Shown here: piece by piece, positions 43,876-53,815 of the stretch
Layout: every line of letters begins with the position of its first letter
Position numbering within the stretch: the first letter of the stretch is position 1
Source: Gamarada debralockiae
Taxonomy: Eukaryota; Ascomycota; Leotiomycetes; Helotiales; Hyphodiscaceae
DNA length: 64,000 nt
Reading direction: 5' to 3'
Assembly (NCBI GenBank): GCA_002803225.1
Contig: NXFV01001840.1
Coordinates: 1-64,000, forward strand
Program-made: the position numbers and the translations under genes
Notes under the pieces: model-generated
The model's database searches: none
What the model was told of the DNA's origin: nothing
The model's input: only the letters and a program-made list of their open reading frames with translations

Positions 43876-45774
43876 CTATTCACTTTTCCAATGAACTCTT
43901 GCCCTTGGGAAAGAGGGTGATTTGCTCGACGTTATCTCCTTTTCTGTGTCCTCTGAGCGATCAGAAGAGGGAGGAAATCGTGATCGATGAGCTAGAATGA
44001 AGCCATATGATTCACTGCTGTGAACTTTTGGATTAAATTTGAAAGATGTGGAGGAGTGATCTGATGGTAGAGGTGCTTGAGTCGTCATACTTGAAGTATA
44101 AATGTGATAACTCTTTGTGTTGGCCGTTCCGTCATCCCACCATACAGCAAGTACAGCTCCTTCCCATCGGTCGTCAATTTCTCCATAATCTTTCTCGAAC
44201 GTTCTTTCCAGCAAGTTGACCTCCAAGGCAGACTCTCGTAGTTGGCCTAGTATCCAGTGGTTTATCCGGCGACCGAGGCTATCTGATTTCTCATCAGATT
44301 CTGTGACCGGATATTTGGACGGGGCTAGTTTGATCCCTGGTTTTGGTAGCAATATGGGATATTTGACATACTCTGATATTTGATCATTCGTGTTCATGTC
44401 TTCTTCATCCTGGAAAGTTTTTCGCTCCTGACTTCGAAAATCTGTGGGCTCGTCGTGTTCGTCGATGAGTCCTAGTAAAAGACATTTTTCCCTCAATTGA
44501 CTCACGTCCTCTTTAGCAAGCCGTATTTTTTCAAGCAGCTCATTAAGGAGCGCCTGAGAGCCGTTTAACCAAGTTTGATCTTCGGGCGCTAAGGACCTCC
44601 CAAAGCGTTGACGGGAATCTCTTTCATCCTCCAACGATTCTTTCTCTTCTTCCAGATCAAAGAGCCGCTCCTGCAAGATATCTAGATCGCCTATTCTTGA
44701 CTGAAACTCCGTGACAAAAGGGTGTTCTTCAAGGACCTCTTCTACATCAAGGATAGTAGATGCTGCTGGCGAAGGTTGGTGGAAGGCCGCGATGACGGGG
44801 GTCGCTTGCCCAACGCTTCGGGGGCTTCTCCACCGGTTATAAAACTGCTCCTCCATTCTGGTGAGCTCAAACTCCTGCTCGCTAAGTTGGTCTTCAAGTC
44901 GATTGCAATCGTCCTCAAGCGGACCGTACTCTCCTCTAGCATTCCTGCAATCTTCCATCAACTTTTCGATAGACTTGTCCTCTCCAGCGGAAAGGTTCTT
45001 TGAAGACAATCCAAACCCTTCTATTGAGATTCGCTGGAGTAGCTTGTCATCCGCTGTCGATTTGATCCTTTGTTTCCCTCTTAGCAGGTGACGCATCTCG
45101 TGGACTCTTGACCGCAGGCTCCAACTATCAAGTCGTAACTTCTGAATTCTTTCATAGTCAACCTCGAATACAGAATCAATGTGAGTATTTTGGTGTTCCG
45201 ATCTTAATTCTAAACGCTGAGGGGGTCCGTGAGTTTCAGAGAGAATTTGCGATTCCCCCACCAAGACCTCACTCGGCGAGTTTTCCATTTCGCAAGACTC
45301 TTGACCTGTCTGTGAGTTTGTAGATGTCTGCTTGACCGATGCTGGAGGTGGTGGGATCGAAATTGGTGGGGGAATTGGAATTGGTGGTTCGATAGGTGAA
45401 GGCATACGTGGCGAGCCCTCAGCATTGGGGAGTTGTTCAGAAGGATGTTCATAGGTTTGAATGGCCGTGTCACCGTGAATACTGCAAATGCTGCAATTGC
45501 TGGCAGCAGATTCTAAACGGCTCTCCGTATCGCTGTCATGTGAAGGCCCTTCGTTATTCAAAAGGACTGATTGAGCTGCCATATTCTGAGGCATTCTGGG
45601 CATTTTATTTCTCTGTGCAGCAAAACCTCTGACATTTGAGGGATTTGAATTGATCCTTAGGTGAGTCCCTCGTGCGTTGGGGTTCCCTGAGCTTAATGTG
45701 TCCGGGAAACAGGCCATCTCCCTTCGCAAAAACCCGCCTTGATGTTGGCGACATCGTGGACGCACATAAGCCAT
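43876..45774 (-). CDS. coiled-coil protein of divergent pair B
   Basis: Intronless, 632 aa, ATG at 45774. Residues 125-160 are a Pro/Ile stretch (PIEPPIPIPPPISIPPPP). Coiled coil 1 (about 205-320) has LDSWSLRSRVHEMRHLLRGK and CRNARGEYGPLEDDCNRLED. Coiled coil 2 (about 350-455) has FQSRIGDLDILQERLFDLEE, QRFGRSLAPEDQTWL and LLGLIDEHDEPTDF. The C-terminal block (about 502-555) is RRINHWILGQLRESALEVNL, LERTFEKDYGEI, then GAVLAVWWDDG. Coiled coils 1 and 2 are close to those of the retropepsin protein at 26243-28566. Divergent with the DUF6590 gene at 46339. No enzyme motif is visible; a structural or adaptor role is a guess. Confidence 0.8.
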   Translation of the reverse strand: MAYVRPRCRQHQGGFLRREMACFPDTLSSGNPNARGTHLRINSNPSNVRGFAAQRNKMPRMPQNMAAQSVLLNNEGPSHDSDTESRLESAASNCSICSIHGDTAIQTYEHPSEQLPNAEGSPRMPSPIEPPIPIPPPISIPPPPASVKQTSTNSQTGQESCEMENSPSEVLVGESQILSETHGPPQRLELRSEHQNTHIDSVFEVDYERIQKLRLDSWSLRSRVHEMRHLLRGKQRIKSTADDKLLQRISIEGFGLSSKNLSAGEDKSIEKLMEDCRNARGEYGPLEDDCNRLEDQLSEQEFELTRMEEQFYNRWRSPRSVGQATPVIAAFHQPSPAASTILDVEEVLEEHPFVTEFQSRIGDLDILQERLFDLEEEKESLEDERDSRQRFGRSLAPEDQTWLNGSQALLNELLEKIRLAKEDVSQLREKCLLLGLIDEHDEPTDFRSQERKTFQDEEDMNTNDQISEYVKYPILLPKPGIKLAPSKYPVTESDEKSDSLGRRINHWILGQLRESALEVNLLERTFEKDYGEIDDRWEGAVLAVWWDDGTANTKSYHIYTSSMTTQAPLPSDHSSTSFKFNPKVHSSESYGFILAHRSRFPPSSDRSEDTEKEITSSKSPSFPRARVHWKSE

Positions 45775-46338
45775 GCGCTGCGATCATCGGTATTGTTTAC
45801 AGTAACGCTCGATGATGAGATGGTGATATCGAATGAATATTGCGAGGCTACGACGGCCGCGAAGGTTGAAGATCTGGAAATCCCCCAGCGAACTGTTACG
45901 AGTGTGAGAAGGTGCGACGCGTCGAAAGTGTATGCCCGCCATGGGACAGGGCTGAAGGTGCGCAGTGTCCTTGCTGACTTGGAGCCCACGGTTGGCTACT
46001 TCCTCCGGGCACCACACATTTCACTTTCCAGTGGCTTAGAGCGGCACCGATCTATAGCAGCCCTGCTAAAAATACCACCGTGCACGGCGCCTGCAACCAC
46101 TTCTAGTCCCGTACTTCAGCCAGTCACCACCTTCATATTTTATGCATCATGCAGCTTCAATCGTTCTTGAACTCGAGTCCAGGGTGTGAATATGTGGAGC
46201 ACGACTGAATTGTATTTTTGAGCCGCAAGTGCGAAATCATGCCCATTCTGCCGCTGATAAAAGCGGGTGGCCAGACTCACGGTCCCGGGAAGATGCCACC
46301 CTATCCTTTCCATTTCAAATTCGCAATACGCATCAACA
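45775..46338. promoter_or_regulatory. divergent promoter region, pair B
   Basis: A 564-bp region shared by the two genes of pair B. Close to the DUF6590 start it has GTGTGAATATGTGGA and then TTTTTGAGCCGCAAG. Pair C has GTGTGAACGTTGTGGA and CTTTTAAGCCGCAAA at the same relative place. GGCGCCTGCAA also occurs in both. Confidence 0.5.
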
Positions 46339-47836
46339 ATGTCTCATCGAGGCACCAAAGAAAAGCCATCAAGAAGGTCTGGAGGTAGCGGCGGGTCTCA
46401 ATACCCCACGAGGTGGAGTGAATGGGCATGGAACGCTGAGCACCAGTGCGAGGTTCGATACCGCTTAATTGCACCTGGTAAGTGCTTGAACTATTGGTGT
46501 CTGATAGCACGAGAACCGCATAAGAGTATCTCTAAAATTTGATAGATGAGTACGATTACGAATATGGCCCTGTCCAAAGACCAGAAGTGCCCAGAACCGC
46601 TTCTGATGTCCTGAGCCCAATTCCGGAACAACAATATTCTTCACAAATCAACTATACCACAGCTTCAGTGGAAACAATTACGAGAAATTTAGCCGGAACT
46701 TCAATAGTTTCAAGTACAAGTCAGCAACCGCAAGTTTCCCAGGCGTATACGGCGCCGACATCATCGGAATTTCAAGCCCACATAGCTACACGAAACCCTA
46801 ATACGTTCTCCGAGAAGTTTGATCCCCGTACGCATTTGCCTTGCGTAGATGATTAATAGCTAACTTGTAGCAGATTATAAAGTGCATCATGGCAATGAAT
46901 TTCAATGGGGCAAAGTACTGTTTCTAGTTCCTTATTTTTGTAAAATCTTAGAAAATGTTGCTGACAAGAAGTATTAGGTTTTTAAAATCCTCTGGGCTGA
47001 GCCTAAAGGCAACCCTGGAAGCAACACTAGTGATAGCACGTGGTCTGAAAGAAGTGGTAAACACGGAGAGAAGTTCTACGAGAAGGTTCGTCGATTTGTG
47101 ATAATCGATCGAAGGCAAGGCCACTGTATTTGTCTGTAGGTTTATGAACCCTCCGTTTGCGAGATAGGAAGTTACTAAACAAGACACGAGGCCAATCATG
47201 ACTTACACCGGGCAAGGGACAAATAAAAATGGGGTACAAGCTCAGGACCACACCATCATATACACCGAAAGACCTGTTTTATTTAAAGGTGAATATGAGA
47301 AGGGATTAACGAAGAAGCCAATCAGAGTCCTTCCAAGTAGTAAACGGCACAAACTTGACGAGACAAGTCGCCTTAACTACGCAAAGCTATACACCATTGA
47401 ATACAATGTCAAAGTGTGGTTTATCGGCAAAATCCACCCTGACTCGGAGTACCAGTTGACAACGGACTACAACGTGGTTCATCCCCTTATACCGATTCGG
47501 GGTGTCCCTCCATCTTCGGAAGACACGTATGCGTACGCCGGGGGCGCTACAGATACATACCAGGCTCCATACTCTACTTATGCAGCACCAGCTACCTCCT
47601 ACTCAACTACAACTACAAGCTATCCTGCAATTGCAGGTAGTTCGGCGTATCGAGACAATACGACGGCCAGTCCATATTCAACCTCCGAGTACACGGCCTC
47701 GACAGCGGCATACTCGAGCGCTCGAACGGATCCCGTTTATGAGACCGGAGGATATGAGGCCTCGTATAATCCTTCCTATCAGGCTAGGGACCAACCACCA
47801 AATCCATATGACCAGGAAGAATACTATGACGAGTGA
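46339..47836 (+). CDS. DUF6590 protein of pair B
   Basis: Exons 46339-46477, 46546-46827, 46871-46914, 46978-47135 and 47191-47836 give 422 aa. Exon 3 may instead start at 46874, since TAGCAG offers two acceptors three bases apart. The N-terminal motif is TRWSEWAWNAEHQCEVRYRL followed by DEYDYEYG. The DUF6590 domain (about 155-325) includes FQWGKVFKILWAEPKGN, EKVRRFVIIDRRQGHCICLP, IMTYTGQGTNKNG, QDHTIIYTERP, KKPIRVLPSS and LDETSRLNYAKLYTIEYNVK. The C-terminal 110 residues are Tyr/Ser/Thr/Ala-rich low complexity (TYAAPATSYSTTTTSYPAIA). In pair A the Tyr-rich part lies before the domain instead. Splice sites fit fungal consensus, with a CTAAAC branch before exon 5. Confidence 0.8.
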
Positions 47837-50604
47837 TGGAGATGATTGAGAATGTGCGTTAATCTATTCTTCTCTAGTCTTTCAACACTGACCATCCAAG
47901 CCAGGTTTTTATTACGAAATACGTTAGGCTCTGCTCTTTGCGGGTCTTCTTCACCATTCCATATGGTGCACATGATTTATGATTGCCAAGTTGGCACCGG
48001 CTAATGAATAATGGCTTTGATTTCCTTCTGGTCTTTTGGCTGGTTTCTCTCATTCTACATTCTGCTTCTCATGGATTTGTTAGTGACGTGGGAGGCTTTC
48101 TGCTCATAACGCCTTTGAAAACGAAATTAACAGAACTTGGTTTTATTACGCAGTCTCCTTCCTCTCTTTTGACGGCCGCTTGACGTACTGGTATCCTATT
48201 GCTGCTTTTATATGCTCCTCCAGATTGGATGCGGAGAGCCGGTGCTTGCTTTGTTATCTATTGGTTCTTTCTGTTATTGCACTTTTCATGTTGTAGCCAA
48301 TCAAGTCAAATAACCTATGAGCATTTGATGTCGAAGACACGTCCACTTGGCAGCCTCTCAGAGCCCATGAACCGTTGTTTTGCTCAGCCTCACGAACTGA
48401 CCTTCCACAGAGTACCTATTCCCACACACCATCCCTCACAGCATAGCCCCTTTCCAAAGGTGGTCTGTGACCAGTACATCGCAAGTAGACGTGTCACACA
48501 AACTAGAAATACAACTTCCGAGTCATCCAATATTGCCACAAGCAAACATCGACAGAGCACGTAAGACACTTCCAAATGACACCAGCTGACCCGGTGCTCC
48601 CACGATTCCTAATAAACTCTCCGAGTGGCGGAACTATTATATGCAAGGCTACCAATCCCCAGCCTCGACGATCCAGCTCGCTTAGCTGGGCACTCCGCCC
48701 CATCCTTTCAAATGTCCAGAAATTCCGAAGAGGAAGATTCCATCCCCCGGACGGTCTGTGTCATCAGACGGCTTGCAATTACGGATTCCAAATTTAGATC
48801 CCGTCCCGATAGTGTGAGTGGTGTGCGTGCACAGATTTGGCTTCCGTAATGCCGATCAGGGGGAGAAATAGGGGAATGGTGACTGGCGAGGCTTTCGAAA
48901 TTACTTGACTTAAAAATTTGACATAAGCTTCTGCAGGGGAGTGAGAAGTGCGATTTACAAAGCAAGGGAAAGGAACAGCGGATGAAGCGCTTCGCGCCCA
49001 GAGAGGAATATCAAATGCAGGTGTTGAACACAGCTGAAGAAAATACTTCAGAAAGGCGAAGACGGGGACTTTGTATATGGATAGCATTGCAATTTCACGA
49101 AAGTCGTTTCTTTCTCGATCGGTGAGAGAATGCGACAGAAAAATGGTTGTTCAGCCTCAGGGGCGATTTGTCCCTGAGATGTGACTCAGAAGCCTTTGCC
49201 AGATTCGTGGGTCACGCACGAATGAAGGCCCAAAATACGTTTTCCAGCTTTACCTGGTTGAAGCCGCACACGTTTGGCACTGCGCTGATTGTGGCAAAGG
49301 CCCATAAGGATATAGATCACGTGCTAGACTGCCCAGTGCGCGTCCATTTGCGCTGCTGGAAATGCACGACTGATTAGAACATTCAACAAGAGAAAAAATT
49401 AAAATTAAAATTAAAATAAAAAAATAAAAAATATTGGTACAAACTAATTTGAGGTAAGGGTGCACATATCATCGTCTCGAAGAGAAACATCAACCTGGAC
49501 TTCATGCGAACCTTGACGGGTCTGACTTTAGAAGTAGCCCATTCAAGACAAAGGACAATGTGGTTGAATAGCAAAACTCGACACGTAAATCACCATACCA
49601 AGTGTTTGGCATTCAAGAACAGGATCTAGATAAGGTATATAACGTGTTTAAGAAGCAACCAAAGAAAGCGTTGCGATGTCTTGTGGAACTTCTTGTAAGG
49701 ATGTTAGTTAGGCTCGTACACACCCATAACCCGGATCAAAAAATCACAGTAACCAGCAACGGCTGGTTATGCCTAACACCGTACTTATCCCTGGACAGCC
49801 GCAGAGATCACGCTCTGCGCACATGACTAGCCCGTACGTCCGTAATCACTTCGTGCATTACACTTCTCCAACAACGCCAGGAAACGCCATTCATCCTAGG
49901 TCCCATCTATCCTTTCGAAAATGCCAGCTTCGATCTCGAAACGAAGGAGCTACTTGCTCGGTAGCGCTCATATTCAGAAAGTCGTAATTGTAATAGAAAG
50001 CAGCCTAGGCCAGAAGAAGATTGTACCCATAAACACCGCGCTATGATCCATTTCTTAAACCCAACACTGTAAATGGGCATACCAGCGGGAAAAAGACGGT
50101 GGCACATCGTGTTAGTAAGTATATAGTCCTTGCTCTTGAATTGCTCGCCCTTCTCCTCCGAATAGGTCCTTCTCAGTTTGCACCCGTTCAACGTACGGAA
50201 GCTGAACCCCCATCAAGGCGGAAGGGGGGAAAATTTATTTTATTTTTTTTTATTTTTTTATTTTTTTTTTCCAAATCAGCAGTTTCTTAGGTGCCGACCT
50301 TCCATACAGGACCGCTGTTGTTTAACCATAAATCCTACCGCTACTATCTTGTATGTTATATAATATCATCAGCCGTTCTACAATAATCCAAGACCTATGG
50401 TATTTTTCATCCCGCGAGAGTTTTAACCGAGATCAAAAATATCAGCTTCGAGGTGGTTAACTTCCCTTGACTGGGTTGAGTGAAAATGAAGCTATTGAAG
50501 ACATACTTTGCTTCACTCATCACCTTATTTCCATCTGGCACTCTCCAAGAATTTTTCTTCGTCAATTATCCACAACCTAAACACTACCATAGCTTTCTTA
50601 TCTA
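47837..50604. other. long interval without a supported gene
   Basis: Many short frames, none recognised. The segment 48781-48845 resembles 58985-59050 (both downstream of a DUF6590 copy), for example AGTGGTGTGCGTGCACAGA against GGTGGTGTAGTTACACAGA. An A-rich tract (49391-49434) and a T-rich tract (50229-50270) face each other as imperfect inverted repeats about 0.8 kb apart. Confidence 0.4.
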
Positions 50605-51169
50605 TCTAATTGGCGAAGTTGCTTGATGCACCACGAATCCCTCTTATCCCAGACTTAGGAGTGAAAATCTTTATTCTTGCAATGTCACGAGAACGATACC
50701 ACAAACACAATCCAACATTAAGAGCCAGTTGCTTCAAAACAACCCCGAAACCAATAATCTACGAATTCTCCTCCTCAAATAAAGTCCGAGAGACAAATTG
50801 CACTAGTTTGTTTGAGATCCCCAGCGGCAAGGGTGCCAGACCCAAGATGGCGCCATCTTCAAAGAAAATCTCTCCAAAGATCCAATCAAGGTTATCTGCG
50901 AGCAGCGAGGGCCAGAGGGAGATTTTGGCACTCGCTCACGAATTAATTATAGTGAGGTTTACACAGTTGAGAACTATGTTCGGGTTCTCGACATTGGAAT
51001 GGTCTCAGACGAACCAATGGAGGTCCTTGCTCGAAATTCCTTCCTCAAACCGCGCGAAACGCTGACTGAGCGGCCTAGACACATCCCGAGGCGAACGAGT
51101 TCTCACCAAGATGACAATAGAGACAAGGGAAAGGGAAGAGAGAAGGATAGTGGGAGGAAGCGCCGTTGA
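50605..51169 (+). pseudogene. chimeric remnant: Nudix 5' part joined to DUF6590 3' part
   Basis: 50605-50835 aligns with Nudix remnant 1 (MAKLLDAPRIPLIPDLGVKI; IYEFSSSNKV; FEIPSGK). Directly after, another frame runs through the DUF6590 C-terminus: DGAIFKENLSKDPIKVICEQ, GTRSRINYSEVYTVENYVRV, LDIGMVSDEPMEVLARNSFL, ending in a basic DDNRDKGKGREKDSGRKRR tail and TGA at 51167-51169. That tail is closest to pair A. The missing halves of both genes and the abrupt join show a recombination junction near 50835. Confidence 0.7.
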
Positions 51170-51780
51170 TGCTTTGACATCCGGAATGCTTAAAGAATAC
51201 CACCAAACGGCACTTAAGGTAGCTTACTGTTGGGTTTTAAACCATACACGCTACACTTCTGAGAAGCGTCAAGGGCAGAGGTTTTTTTACATCAGGCTTC
51301 TAGAGTTCTTTCCATTCGTCTTTGTTCCTCGTAGTTGACTTTCCGGATTTTCATGCTTGGAAGCTGTTGCTCAACTATGGTCATCATCTTGTTTGGTATG
51401 TAGAACATGACTAATGTTTCTGTCCATCAATGCCTCAAGACCTTGTTGGTTACTATCCAAACATATTTCTGTTGAGATACAATCGAGATACGGTACATAG
51501 TTTGAGATTCAGATGTCTGACTTTCCTCAATTTTGATCTGGACGATGAAGCTGAAAATAAAGCTCGTGGAGACATAATTCACTTTAGCGACTTACTGCCT
51601 CGATCAGAACATTCTGCCACGTTAACCAAGTATGAATATTAAGTCAATCACAGGTCTATTAATGCGTTAAATAACGAAATGGCTAAGTCACTTAATACAG
51701 CACACATTACTCCCACTCTGCACCTAGAATCACATTACTCAACTTTGGCAATGCTATGAAAGCAGTGTCACAACTACATT
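51170..51780. other. duplicated flank, no intact gene
   Basis: Aligns in part with the downstream flank of pair A (41440-41700). A frame at 51430-51642 is the counterpart of that at 41437-41778. No family known. Confidence 0.4.
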
Positions 51781-51786
51781 TCCAAC

Positions 51787-52330
51787 GTGAAGAACCAAGA
51801 TTTCGACAAAACTGTAGTAGGAGCAGCAGTTATACGGCCTTCAAACCTCAAAGTCAAGTATCCACGAGTCCGCCTACTCATACCAAGTCCAAGTGAGACA
51901 TATTACCCCAAGGTTTTCGAGATTTCTGGTGGCAAATTTGACAGTACGGAACCTACAATCAAAGCTGCACTTGCAAGATTATTAGGGGAAGAGATAGATT
52001 ATAATGACTCAGATCTTGGCTCAGCTGCTAGATTTCACATACCGCACTAAAAAGGCTGACTCGAAACGTTGATAGAGAGGACGAGATAATCAGAAAGAAC
52101 GTTATCTAACTCAGCGTTATTGTGCTTGTGATAACACTGACTTTCGTGTGAATCTAGATAAGCATTGTACAGGGTTATGGGCAATCAAGGAGATGTTGCT
52201 AGATCTGAGCATGACGGAGGATGTGCGGGCCATTGTCTTTGCTGATTGGATATGGCTGAATCTCCGGAGTATGAGAGTTATCTCGCCGGAAATGAATGCG
52301 ACGCGTCCTTTCAACCATATCTAGTTCATC
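51787..52330 (+). pseudogene. Nudix hydrolase remnant 3
   Basis: Reads LLIPSPSETYYPKVFEISGG, KFDSTEPTIKAALARLLGEE, then in another frame DNTDFRVNLDKHCTGLWAIK and EMLLDLSMTEDVRAIV. This is the same Nudix order as remnant 1, with the Nudix box degraded (GGKFD...ARLLGEEID) and stops in between. Together with the piece at 50605 it makes three decayed Nudix copies within 11 kb. Confidence 0.65.
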
Positions 52331-53815
52331 CATAGGAGTTTTTAGATATTATTGACCCATGCAATGCCTATGAGTCTTGGTTTCAGGGTGTAGCTGCGGG
52401 GCGGCTTCCAATCCGCGAACCATCTTGGGATCAGACCCATCAGACCTCACCGGGCAAAGTTGGCTCTGTTTCGCCTTGACTTCACAGGTCAATAAAATGT
52501 CTGCGTCCACAAGACGACAGTATCCAGGTTGCCAGTTGGATGCTAACTCAGTGGTTGGGTCAATATGTCTTATTTCTTTGTTTGAAAACTCGGGAGTGCT
52601 ATTAGAGAGTAGGGGGCCTTACATGGAGAGCTTGGGAATTTTCCAATCTTGACATTTTAAAACCCTGGAAACGGATACGGAACTCAGACTCCGTTCAATA
52701 GACATTCCGTCATCTATTTTAGTGATTGCATTAGCCTTGACCCCTGAGACACAACCAGATATGAAAATAGCACCCCTGTTCAGAACGCCTTGAAGGCGGC
52801 AGCCTCGCCTGCAAGGCGGAAGTTAAGCAGCGATAAAGCCGACTGACTATTCGACGCCACTAAGGTATCAAAGCAGCAGAGCCAACAAAGTCCGCGTCAA
52901 CCTTTCAACGCACACTGTTCACAGCCTATCAATCCTCAACTTTGCATGTCTTCACCATGGTTCTGCGTAGGTGACTCACATCTTCTGCTGGCTTTGGTGC
53001 ATCTTCACAGCGGTGCATGTATGATTACCTTTCACAAGGATTTCCATGTCATGTCGCATGCTGGCCCAGTGACGTAGCATATGACTGGAACCCTGCTACG
53101 AGAACAGACGCTTGTCCAGCGTAGCCCATCTTACCGAACAAGTGCAACGGGCTTGCAGGTTCGAGTATTACGTCCCGACTCCAGACATACCCATCATTAG
53201 GGCTCAAAGTGGCTGTTCCGGAGATACTGCCAGCAAATATTGCCGCCTTTAGGTATGAACTGTGCGATAACCCACGGTTTTCGTGTTTCGAGTCACACGC
53301 TCGTAATCTAGTCTGTAGCCTTGTGAGGCGGAGAGATGAAGTGAAATTTTCGTAAATGCCTCGTGCCTGAGAGAAGTGAGAGAAAATGCCACAGACAAGG
53401 CTTGATCCTATGAAAAGATGGCGAGATTTGAAAAATTAACTTCCTTCTTAGCACGAGAAAGTAAGATTGATAATACATGTTGCATAGTTTCCACTCCCAA
53501 TCACATGCCTGCACCTCATGCACAAGATTCAGTTAACAAAATACCATAATGTCTTGCCCTGAACACCAGCGCTTAAATCATGGGTATAGAACAGAAAGAA
53601 TATGAGGTTCCAGCCCATCTGTAGCCCAGATAATGCAAAGCTGTTTGATATAAATCCAAATCCCAATGCATTTCCAACCCTTGCTTGAAAATAGAAATTT
53701 TCGGGCGCTATTTCTCCCTAAATCATGAACTGGCTCTGAAATTGTGTAAAGGCTCTAAAGTCTCGTGAATAAACCCAAATGTTGCACTCTAACCAAGTAA
53801 GGTGATTAAGGGACA
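52331..53815. other. no gene seen
   Basis: 52740-52870 carries the second copy of the segment near 42960-43065 (shared ATTCGACGCCAC). The remainder has only short random frames and is the 3' flank of the next coiled-coil gene. Confidence 0.4.

Noticed and set aside
52800..52860. Possible 5S rRNA-like or structured RNA segment (paired GCC/GGC runs)
   Set aside because: It does not match the 5S rRNA conserved core, and it is better explained as the second copy of the spacer near 43000-43065.
53150..53180. GGTTCGA sequence suggesting a tRNA T-loop (also near 34758 and 7634)
   Set aside because: No cloverleaf stems or anticodon arm can be drawn around these sites.
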